Of a stretch of DNA of 64,000 nucleotides, positions 12,451-22,700 are shown in pieces. The DNA is from Rotaria macrura (lineage: Eukaryota; Rotifera; Eurotatoria; Philodinida; Philodinidae), in NCBI GenBank assembly GCA_900239685.1, contig OENT01000071.1:1-64000 (forward strand), written 5' to 3'. A program made the translations under genes and the position numbers. Position 1 is the first letter of the stretch, and each line of letters starts with the position of its first letter. The notes beneath the pieces are model-generated. The model was not told where the DNA came from. It was given only the letters and a program-made list of their open reading frames with translations, and searched no databases.

Positions 12451-13206
12451 ATGACTAATGTATATCCATCATCATTTATTGAACAGTATCCAACAAAATT
12501 AGCTTTCGTTATTGATTGTGTCAATGGTTTAAATAGTGCTGCTTTGTCTCCACGATTTGTGGACGATTTTCCACCGAATAGTGATATATTTTTATTTTAT
12601 TCAAATAAAGAAGCTGGTGTGGTTCGTCGTCTACAACGCATCGAAGCTAATAATCATGGTGTTTATGTTTTTCGAACGTCAGAATATGGTATTGGCTTTA
12701 ATATAGCATTTATACTTGGTCAAATTAATCATTTATATGATGATTTTATTCTTATTGTTCAACATTATCCAGCATTTGAAGATATATGTCAACAATTGAT
12801 TAATCAGAATGAAGATTTAAGAGATCATATTCAAGTACGATCATTTGAACAAACAAATGAGTTTGTACAATTTTTAAGAGAAATGACTCAATTACAAAAT
12901 GAACACGAAAACAAGAAAGCTAAAGAGAATCATACAGTTGTAATGCATTATTCGAAAAAACGACTTTTTCATTGTTGTCCATATGAAACAAGATTAGAGT
13001 CATCGATTCTATACCGTTTCGGAGAATTACTTCATCATCTTGATGTTGACCATACGAATCTTCAGTATGAATATTGTACTGAATGTCAAGAAGCATTAGA
13101 AAAGCATAATTTAGACGAGCAAGCTGGATTAGAAGAACATATAAGAGATAAACATTGGAATGCAAATGGTATTCGTTTAACTATTCGATCGTCGCACTTT
13201 GAATGA
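12451..13206 (+). CDS. PIN-like domain protein with C-terminal zinc finger
   Basis: An intronless 251-residue protein. Residues about 15-130 look like an alpha/beta PIN-like (PIN_12-type) fold. A first strand KLAFVIDCVN leads to PPNSDIFLFYSNK, a pattern familiar from PIN-like proteins that read FVDxxNVG then DxVYIFYS. A helical IAFILGQINHLY segment and a strand FILIVQHYPAFEDI follow. The C-terminus has YCTEC then EEHIRDKH, a C2H2-type finger, and an earlier CCPYE. In the PIN family acidic residues coordinate metal in an RNA-cutting nuclease. Here the first Asp (FVID) is kept, but the mid-domain ALD-like position reads FNI and the DKGFD-like motif reads YPAFED. Catalysis may therefore be weakened or lost. 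Family assignment rests on pattern memory. Confidence 0.6.
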   Translation: MTNVYPSSFIEQYPTKLAFVIDCVNGLNSAALSPRFVDDFPPNSDIFLFYSNKEAGVVRRLQRIEANNHGVYVFRTSEYGIGFNIAFILGQINHLYDDFILIVQHYPAFEDICQQLINQNEDLRDHIQVRSFEQTNEFVQFLREMTQLQNEHENKKAKENHTVVMHYSKKRLFHCCPYETRLESSILYRFGELLHHLDVDHTNLQYEYCTECQEALEKHNLDEQAGLEEHIRDKHWNANGIRLTIRSSHFE

Positions 13207-13977
13207 CCGTCACTTTTCTTTTCATGTGTTTGATTTCTATTTTCGAGAGAAAATGATTCTTATCTATTATTAACAGAAACTAGAAATAAATGACAGAACA
13301 ATTTTCTTGGATTTTAAAATTATTCAAATATGAATGTCGAATCGATTATTTACATTTTTGGGATATATATATATATATCAAAGCTTTTTACAGTATGAAT
13401 TCTCTTCGATGAAGATCTTATTTTGATTGAAATAAGATTAGTGAAAAAACTAAACATTTCATATGAATTAATGCTTGATTTTAAATGAGAATGTTTACAA
13501 TCTACACCTTGAAAGTGAGTGTGAAAAGAAAGTTTTCATTAATAAATATTTTACAATAATAAAAATATGAATCAAGTAATTAATTATCAAAAGAAATGCA
13601 TACTGTTATTCAAGGAAAGCAATCAATTATCTAAAAGGTACAGTTAAGTAATTACTTGTACTGTGTCTATAGTGATCATTTTTCTTATTATATATTTAAC
13701 AGAGAGTAAAAGAGGACAATTTGAAAACCTTGAGTGTTTATATGAGATGTACGATTAGATAGACTTTATTGTTCCTTTTAGTTTTTTCTTAATGTTTCAT
13801 CTGATGATCTAAAAGATAAACATCTCCTGTAAAATGTTTTCAGTTATTATTGATTTTTAGAGATAATGCTGACTTTCAGATTATTCATAACACAACCTTT
13901 AGACACAAAATCAATTATAAAATTCACTATTGAATCTATTTTCTTTATTTTGTTTTTATTTTAATAAAAATATCACA
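13207..13977. other. Convergent intergenic interval
   Basis: It separates the 3' ends of the plus-strand PIN-like gene and the minus-strand glycosyltransferase. It is AT-rich, with a short (AT)n run near 13366-13379 and AATAAA-like motifs on both strands (for instance AGAAATAAATG near 13283). It presumably supplies the two polyadenylation regions. No gene seen. Confidence 0.55.
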
Positions 13978-16003
13978 TCAAACAGTACTTTCAATTTGAG
14001 CTAATGTAGCCTTGCCAGCCACTTTATGAATACAAGCTTTCTTTCCTTGAACAGATAACACAATATATGACCATAGTTGAACGAAACTTAATGCAACTAA
14101 TGTGAAGGGTGTTAAAATCCAATGAAGAATATTTCGAAGAATAAATATATTTTCTTTTACATTTAATGTCCATCGACACCAAATAGCATCCAAAATAAAT
14201 AAAATGCCATATAACAATTGAGGAATGATAACACCAATGAAAATTTGTAATTGATAAGGCTCGAATGGTTTTGGTAACCAAGCTAATTCGAAATTTGGAC
14301 ACAGTAAAGGAAAAAAACCTGCTGATACGTTAAACAAACTTGCACTACATAGAATAACACCATAGTAGAGAAAATAGCCAATAGCAAAGATGCATGAAGC
14401 TACAATGGGTAAACGTGGCACTTTCACAGCAAAATAATGGAAATTATCTGCTGTACCTAAAAATAAACATTTGGAAAGCAATTTAACAAAAGAACTATCA
14501 CCATCATTTCTATAGGATTCAAAACGTGCACAACGATGTAACTACTACGTTTGTTATTCTATTCTATCTTTCAATGAAATATTATTGATAGATGATTTAT
14601 GATCGAATATTAAGAACTTGTGAAGGACGAAGACGAGAGTAGAGTCTAGTATGACTAAGGTATTTTATCATGCCGATTAATCCTGCTACTCATGAATTAC
14701 AAGCTAGGAGAACTCGGATAGCCAGGCATGGGAGGCGGAACTTAGATTCAACGCCATATTCTCTTCTGTATATTTCAACATGCGTTTGAGATCGTATTTC
14801 ACAGACATAAAAAAAATAAATATTCATACCAATGCCCCATCGACGTACTTGGATATACCATTCTTTTACATCATTCAACCATGTATCACCTGATGTTGGT
14901 CCAGATCGAACGGGAACAGGTAGAAGACGTATACGGATACGTCGCTGTGTTCCAATCATCATCGTTAATAAATAACCAACATCATCCATAAATATTTGTG
15001 GATGCCAATAACCACCACGTACAGCAAGTGTCAATGAAAATGAAAAACATGACATGGGATTGACATTATACGGAATAAGTAGACCCATCGTCATCAAAGA
15101 ACGAACAAGGCCTGTTATACGAACAGGAAAAGAATTTTGATCTAAATTCCAATTATAAAAGAGTGGTGCTTGCCATATCGTACGATGTACACTTGAATCA
15201 TTTTCTTTAATACATTTTAAATAGTCAGCTGATAATGCTTCGAAATATCTTGAATGAAATAATGTATCAGCATCGCATGTTGTTACCATAACATGTTCAA
15301 TTTTTGTCTTTCTTTCTTCATCTTGCATTATAAAACGAATTGCTTCTCGTAAACCCCAATTAGCATTAGCTGCTTTTGATGCTATCTCATTCTCAAGACC
15401 AAATGGATGAACAGGAAATATGATATAAAGAAATTTATCTGAATAACGTTGACGTATAAGTTCAGTACGTTCGTCTCGATCGGGCGTTCGAGATTCCCAT
15501 GCTATAACTAATACAATACGTTTCGATTCAGTTTGTGCAGCAAGTGAATCAACTGTACGACAAATAACACCCATATCATCTTTATATATTGTTAATATAA
15601 GTAAATGAATTAATGGGGTATCAGCGGCATAAGTTAGTTTATGATCAGTTACCATGCCGTAGTTTAATTGAATTAATGTATATATGGAAAAAACTAATGC
15701 TAAAAACCAAACGAGATCTAACCAAAATAATACGGACAATATAGTGTAGAATGTAGCTAGGCATGATTGAGATGCAAAACGAAGCCAAATCGGTAATGTA
15801 AAGAAGCCTACTACGACAAACAACCAAAGAAGATTCCAACGTAGTAAAGAAAAATTTAATGGTTTAAGCTTTTTTAAATGTTGAGCATGCCGAAGTACAG
15901 TTGAGCTTGAGAGTGCACGATCATCGCGTGGCAATGATTCAGTTATGGACGAAGCACGCAATTTACCCTCAGAACTCATTTTCAATTTAAATATCCTTAT
16001 CAT
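13978..16003 (-). CDS. Multi-pass membrane glycosyltransferase, family GT2
   Basis: Two exons, 16003-14830 and 14456-13978, join across a 372 bp intron (IQVRRWGIG to TADNFHYF). Two N-terminal TM segments (NLLWLFVVVGFFTLPIWL; YTILSVLFWLDLVWFLAL) precede a cytosolic GT-A domain. Its family motifs are present: TCDADTLF (metal-binding DxD), MDDVGYL (the catalytic ED-type site, here DD), and QVRRWGIG (the Q/R-x-x-R-W motif of processive enzymes). About four more TM helices follow. The architecture is that of cellulose, hyaluronan or chitin-synthase-like enzymes and related bacterial membrane GT2 proteins. At about 550 residues it is far smaller than animal chitin synthases. The product polysaccharide cannot be told. 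The start may be 16003 or the Met at 15979 (MSSEGKL). Confidence 0.8.
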
Positions 16004-17278
16004 ATTACTACCTTAGTTAAATACTTTGTCACTCTAGTATACTTTGTTCTTAACTCTTTCATATTGTACTTCGTCATCATGATCAAATTATGAGATGCAA
16101 AAATAGAGTAAATCTACACTTATCTATAGAACTATTGACTTATGTCCTATCGAAATTTTCTGCTGATGTTTTGTTTCAGTATATTCATCATTTTCGTGTA
16201 ATCAATTTAAAAGCCAATAGGAATAGATGATGTTGCTTTTTTCTCCTCTAATGGTTGACTTACTTGAAAGACAAGAGTTTTATGCGAAAACAAAAATGTT
16301 GTTACTCGTGAAGAGATACGAGTAGTGTCTGTCATCACTTAATATAGTATCAATTACAGACTTAGGTCATTATCTACTGATTTCCAGGAAGCAATGACGT
16401 CATTGTTCGACTTAATTGATTTAGTCTGTACGATAATAAGATTCATGTCATCGAATGTTCTTTAAAAAAAACAGTCGATGGTAGACTCATTAATTCTGTT
16501 TTCTACTAACGTATCTCAAGACTTTCAATTATTACGTAATTAAATATTCCTTCATCTATACGAAAAATTCAATAGAACTAAAATTACTTTAAACATGATG
16601 TCAATTGGAGCTATAGAATAAATTTTGATGTGTAGTTTTGAAAAAAACTTTATACTCACTTTTTTTCATCGTTCGACTAATTCTGATTTACGCTCACTTA
16701 ACTATACTTCATTTGTTTTTCTTGAATAAATTGAAACATAAATTACAGATATAATCTCGCAATGTTTCATTTCTCATCTGCTACGGTGAATTCTTCTTTC
16801 AACTTGATGTTGTCAAATTTTCAAAACTGCGCTAAAATACTAATTGAACATTATAGAGGATGTTGCAGTATTGTAGTACTTTGATTGTTAGTGAAATTTC
16901 TTCGAAGATGCTATCGGTGATAACATGATGAATTCAATGATATCTTGTTTAAATGCCGATCGATCAGAATCACTTTCTTTACTTCTATAATGAACAACCA
17001 CACATCATTCTAACACTGAATACAGAGCATTGAAGATCAGGAAGAATAACTATACATAGACAAAAAGAAATTTTTTCTATTCGTTCATGTACTGATTGTG
17101 CTAGAGTCCACTTATCATCGACGATAATCTAAATAATAAGTTTGTTCTGTTTTTATGAATTTCTTCGAACAACATTCCACAATTTATTAGCAGACAAAGA
17201 ACACGGGAAGAATTTTCTGAATCGATTTGAGACAGTTAATGACTTTGAAAATGTAATTTTACCATGTATATATATATA
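16004..17278. other. Intergenic interval upstream of the glycosyltransferase
   Basis: AT-rich DNA that should hold the promoter of the minus-strand GT2 gene. I see no coding exon, RNA gene or clear repeat. It ends at the TA-rich insertion site of the foldback element. Confidence 0.55.
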
Positions 17279-17545
17279 TGTTAGCGTCCAATCTCGGATT
17301 CAGGCCAATCTGGGCTGTTCACATTGGACTAGTCCAATCTCGGATCCGACATTGGACTGACTCTATTTTAGGCCATTCTCTGATAAGTCAGTTGCAACAC
17401 GCCCAATCTCGGATTGGCCTAGAAACGTCAAGGCAAATCCCAGAGTGCACTAGGTGAATGTCAGATCGATATATCAGTACGGGCAAACTCGGATCCACCT
17501 AGGCCAATCTCGGACTCGTTTAGACCAATCTATGATTTGGTATCT
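17279..17545 (+). repeat. Left terminal inverted repeat of the foldback element
   Basis: It contains several internal copies of a short motif, CCAATCTCGGAT (at about 17288, 17334, 17402 and a variant near 17502), some extended to the palindrome-like CCAATCTCGGATTGG. The arm is thus itself built from degenerate sub-repeats. It ends near TTGGTATCTAGTATATTATGA. Confidence 0.8.
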
Positions 17546-17802
17546 AGTATATTATGAATATTAAATTGAAGCAATAGTGAAAAAAAATATATAAAATTTT
17601 ATTTTCGAAAACAGTGTGTCTAATCACAAATGAATAACACAAAGAAATTTACAAGAAACAAGATGAAATATTCCTAGTTTTATAATCCTTTATATTAGCA
17701 CAACGAGAGCTATTCTTGTGACATTTTATTGAATTTTTTCCATGTAATATTTATTTGAAATATATTTTCTGGACAGCACAAATTCCTCCACATTAAATTC
17801 AT

Positions 17803-18077
17803 AATATACTAGATACCAAATCATAGATTAGTCTAAACGAGTCCGAGATTGGCCTTACTGATGTATCGATCTGACATTGGCCTAGTGCACTCTGAGATTC
17901 GCCTTGACGTTTCTAGGCCAATCCGAGAGTGGACGTGTTGCAACTGACTTATCAGCGAATGGCCTAAAATAGAGTCAGTCCAATGTCGGATCCGAGATCG
18001 AACTAGTCCAATGTGAACAGCCCAGATTGGCCTAGGCGGATCTCGGATTGGCCTGAATGCGAGATTGGACGCTAACA
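17803..18077 (-). repeat. Right terminal inverted repeat of the foldback element
   Basis: The reverse complement of the left arm, starting near TCATAATATACTAGATACC and ending at the GGACGCTAACA terminus. Single-base differences from the left arm are scattered along it, for example CTTACTGATG where the left arm implies a different spacing. Confidence 0.8.
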
Positions 18078-18079
18078 TA

Positions 18080-18787
18080 AATATATATTGTAACTCGATG
18101 AAGTACCCATGCATATATCAAGTAACTGTTTTTTTAAGAATTGAAAAACATAAACTATACAAGTTGTACAGTGTTAATTATATCATTTTTTCTAATTCAA
18201 TAATATTGCTAGTTATAAAATCATATTATCTTCTAAAGCGCAGAGTCCTTTTTCGACCGACTTCGGCATTCAAATATCGATCTCTTTTTACGTCAACATT
18301 CAGTCCACATCTCTCTAGTAGAAAAGAATTTGATTATCTTGTATTTCATGTTACAAATTTTTTTGAAATATGAAAAATATTCCATCTCATTCTATAAAGT
18401 TGATCATTATTTCAACTCTACTTTTTAAATTGATTACGTTAGCTATGAATAATCTCTTGTTTCATCATGCTGTATTGTGTTAGAAATGTTCTATTCTGCA
18501 ATCTTTACATCATATGCTTAGCAAATCATTTTTCATCTAGTTCAATAAAAAATGAAAATTAAAAGCACTGTATAATCTATTATTTTTATTCAGTCTGACT
18601 AATTTATATTTCAATACGTAAATAAAAACGAAACAGAAATAACTTCAGTAAAAAAGCAATAGTACATGAGACATGACAATGGTATGTCAAAGATGCAAAT
18701 ATTTTCAATTAGACAAAAGATAAAACGTTTATATCAGTTTAGTAGTTAATAGAATATATATAAATGATTCAGTCGATAATATCTGTT
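18080..18787. other. Interval between the foldback element and the coiled-coil gene
   Basis: AT-rich 3' flank of the minus-strand coiled-coil gene. No supported gene, RNA or repeat seen. Confidence 0.5.
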
Positions 18788-19722
18788 TTAGCATAATGAT
18801 TCGTGACATGTATGTGCTAGTTCTTAGAGTAAAAAAAGAAATCATATAAAAAATTTTATTAGATAAGTAGAAAATTTTATGATTACCATGTCGAAACTTA
18901 TCAAGTTGTGATGATAGATGAGTATTATGAGCAAGTGATAATTGAGCATTAAGTTGACTATTCTCTACCTATTATAGAAGTTATATAAAAATCGAAAAGG
19001 ATTATTTCTATTCTTTCATTTTACTTCTAATGCATCAAACGCTGTATGAAGTCGTTCAACATCTGTTTGTAATTGACCAAGAATTTTCGATTGATGTTTT
19101 CTATTTAATAATGCATGTTCAAGTTCAATAATTCTTGTTTGTAATAATTCACAACGATTACATTCTTGTTCATATTTCAACTAAAAATCAAAATTGTTTC
19201 ACGTTTAAATATCAATTAACATGTATTATTTACCTTCCATTGAGATTCTTGTTCTTCGACGTGTTTTAAACGTTGCTCTAGGTCATCGATTCTTGTTTGT
19301 TTACTATGTAGAACATGAACAAGTTCACTTGTGACAAGATGTTGATCATCCGACATTATCAGTTTCTTTTTTATCAACACATCACCATTGTCACGTACTG
19401 GAATCATATTTTTTTGTGAATTGCTCGTGTCATTTATCGTCGGATTATTATCTTGTATAACTGTATCAATTTGTGTACGCAGTGCGTCAACCTAGATAGT
19501 ATAGAAAATATCTTTTATTTGTAGTTTGTATTAGATGTAAATTTTTTTTAATACTTTTCGTCTCATTCGTCGATAACGAAAACTAGCGTTTGGATCTGAA
19601 ATAGAGGCTCGTCCATTAGCTGATTTACTTCTTGGCGGAGTTTGCTTTTCTTTTGAATATTCACGTGATAATTCGCTGAGTTTTCGTCGTAGACGGATAA
19701 CAGATGATTCGTTCTCCATCAA
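18788..19722 (-). CDS. Small coiled-coil protein
   Basis: Five exons: 19722-19555, 19491-19234, 19180-19025, 18968-18887 and 18822-18788. They join cleanly in frame over introns of 53-64 bp to give about 230 residues. The N-terminus (MENESSVIRLRRKLSELSREYSKEK) is basic and helical. A Ser/Arg-rich linker follows, then a long heptad-like stretch (SKQTRIDDLEQRLKHVEEQE; ERLHTAFDALEVENSQLNAQ) typical of a dimeric coiled coil. The protein ends HTCHESLC. I do not recognise the family; a cytoskeletal, centrosomal or adaptor role would fit but is only inferred. The last exon depends on a splice to the acceptor at 18823. Reading through the donor would instead give a different hydrophobic tail. Confidence 0.7.
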
Positions 19723-22700
19723 TGCATTATGAACACAAAAAATAACTATGCAACTATAATAATACAGATGGTGGTTACATGCATATGTTCAACATTTGTG
19801 GAAGATGTGCAGACCAATTGCTGTGTATATAAGATGTTACTAGTGACCTCTTTGTAAATACATTGCCATAGCAACGATAGTTTTAGAAACTTCGCAGATC
19901 CTTATTTGGAAGAACAAAAGGCGACTGCTTATGCCCAACATGAATAGTTTCAATCAGGTTTTCTGCTGCCTGATCTAGTCTCGAATGCTTTGTAAGGTAT
20001 CACGACTCGTAGTCTTGGCGAAGTTCATCCAACTTATTCATTATACTGTTCAAACGCGTACGTGCTATCGAAAGTCAAAAATAATCGATGAATGCGAACA
20101 TTCAATTCGGCAATGTTCAATGTTATGAAAAATCTGAACTGTCTTCTTAATTAGTGATATCTACTAGCGGGACATGCCATTTAAATGTTTCATGACTGGT
20201 TCATTTCGAGAACTAGTCTGAACTCTCGGAGAAGTCTCTATTTTTTCCATATAATGCTTCAGACAACTTATTTAGTCTGGTCAGTTGAAAAATCACAAAG
20301 ATTATCGTTTTGATTTTGTTATGCAAGAACTTTTCACGCATTCGTACTAATTTTGAGTACACATTATCAAAAATTATGTTTTTATAATATAAAGTAGATA
20401 ATCAAATTTAACTAATTTTGCTATTCTTCAGAGTAGGAAGTGAGTCGTACAATTAACCGTGACAACAATAGTTTATCGAGTATTTTACCATGTGTACCAC
20501 AACAAAGCAATGTCAATGGGATCATCTAAAAATATGAACATCAAGCACTTCTGTACGAAGGGAAATTGGAACATTTTTACATTGAAACTAGAAAATATCT
20601 TGCATTTAAAATAAAACGATAGAACAAGAAAACAGTCTTTTTTTAATATTAATGATATTTTTCTATGAATGTTTCTTGATTGTAAGAAAAATTAAATTTC
20701 AAGAGTACTCTCAATGTTTTCGGATGACAATTGTAGTTTTTCTATTCAGTAAATTTTATTCAATTTCGTTTTTTATATATATAATTTCGTGTTTTAAGAT
20801 AAATATTTTCTATTCATATCATAACGTGAAAATTTTCTAGTTAAGCGATGTTACAGAGCATCAGAATGTCTATTGAAGTAGAGGAGTTGTTCTCTCAAGT
20901 GTCTTGTGTTCGATAGATTAAACGATAGATAAGTCATGTATTGTATTCATGTTCAAATCTAACCATCAGTCGTATGTCTCTGCTATTTAAACTAGTCTGA
21001 ACTAGATTACTATAAATTACAGTCTGTTAACTACATTATCATGAACCCTTTTCTATTTTCTTTTAGAGAGCGATGTCCAGACGGTGTGACATTTCTAGAA
21101 TTTTATTCAAAGAAGACAACACATCCAATGTCATGATGATATTCATTAACCTAGTCAAGAGACGTGGAATTCGAGATTCAAAACAATTGCAGATTTGTCC
21201 GTATCAGGACAGTTTGAGAAAAAGAATAGGTTGAATTTAGCAATTAGTCCTTTTTAAACCATCTTTCGCTCGCCTGAGTACTATTTACCTTTAATCTGTG
21301 CATACTACAATTGTTGATAGTAGTTATACTGAAAGTGATTAGCTGCTAATAGCTATGACTAAAACGGTTCTATTAATGCATTAGGATGAACATTAGCCGA
21401 GCTGTACCGTCCACGGTTAATATTACGCCATTGGTAAACTATTCCAAGTCGTTTTTTCGACTACGATAGTATGTTATTGAATCACATAACTCTGTAAAAT
21501 ATCAATCAATGGTGATTTTATAATCATTATTGAATGTATATTTTCGGGGAAAGATGTTTAAACTAGTCCCGACTCCCAGTTCTTGAAACTAAATAACTAA
21601 TTCAATCTTACGCTTGATTGTTTACGGGTTGTATTCAGATAGAGGTCATGTAATTAATAAGAGGATGAGAATCAATCGAATTACATAATTAAATTTCATT
21701 AGTATTACATTCCTTGAATGATAAAATATCAATATTTGTTTACAACTAGAGACAGTTTACATAGCTACAAGTTGCTAGCAATTGCAATGCTTTCGGTGCT
21801 ATCTAGCTGTACATAAATATATATCACATCCCTGTTATTGGAAGCTAAAGAAAAAGACTTTATATAAGATTAGAGACAAAAAACTATAGAAACTCTTAAA
21901 ACCAATCATTTTTATTTCACTTATGAAGTATTTCAAGCTTAATTTATTGAATCGCTGAACCTTATCATGTTTAAAGATTAAAAAATACTACTAAAGAGAA
22001 CGTGAGCGAAGATTAACATTCATAAGACTAGAGAAATAAATAGCGTCTTAGGTATATTCTGTTAAATAAAAAAAAGGTTGTCTATCTTAGTATCCATACG
22101 AGAGTTTTATGTTAAGAGAAAGTTAATTATAGTATCGTTTGCAACGTATTGAGTGTTCGATGAAAAACAATGATTATTTTAATTTGCTTTGATAAACATA
22201 ATTTGGAAAGCAAGAAGTGAACGAGTTTATATTCTAGTCGGATGTATGTTGTTAAGAAAATCTTTAATAATTAAGTCTGTGCATAACATTTTATTGCTGA
22301 CGTCATATGATTAAGAATACAACAATCAACATGGTTAAAGACAGATTGACATTTACGCGATGCTCTTCTCCACACGTACAACAGTGTCAATCTTTTCTAG
22401 ATAAGTATTTTATAAAACAAGAAATAATTTAATCGAAGAATCACTTACCATTTAAAAAAAGGTACATTACTAGACAAAAAATACAGATAGGATTGAAGAG
22501 AAACGCAACACACTTAGTTATTTATGAACCTTTCGTAACACTTGAAAAAAAATCTACCACATCTCATAACATGAGTACTTGTTATTCAATATTTGCTTGT
22601 CTTGAAATCTGATAATTGCAGGCACACATGATCACTGCATGAACTATTTTCCAGCTTATAAACTGATGTTTGATTATGTAAACTGCAACAGAATAAACAA

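Larger units (their letters stand above)
17279..18077. mobile_element. Foldback/MITE-like DNA element, 0.8 kb, inserted at TA
   Basis: The element begins TGTTAGCGTCC and ends GGACGCTAACA, with TA on each side (17277-17278 and 18078-18079). This suits a TA target duplication of the Tc1/mariner type. The two arms, of about 265-270 bp each, are imperfect inverted copies of one another. They flank an AT-rich core of about 260 bp that is too short and too broken to encode a transposase. The arms are much more GC-rich than the surroundings. The copies differ by scattered substitutions and small indels, so the insertion is not brand new. It is presumably non-autonomous and mobilised in trans. Confidence 0.85.

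Noticed and set aside
17833..18114. 93-codon minus-strand frame across the right arm of the foldback element
   Set aside because: It is an artefact of the GC-richer inverted repeat: it spans the element border and encodes only the CCAATCTCGGAT sub-repeats.
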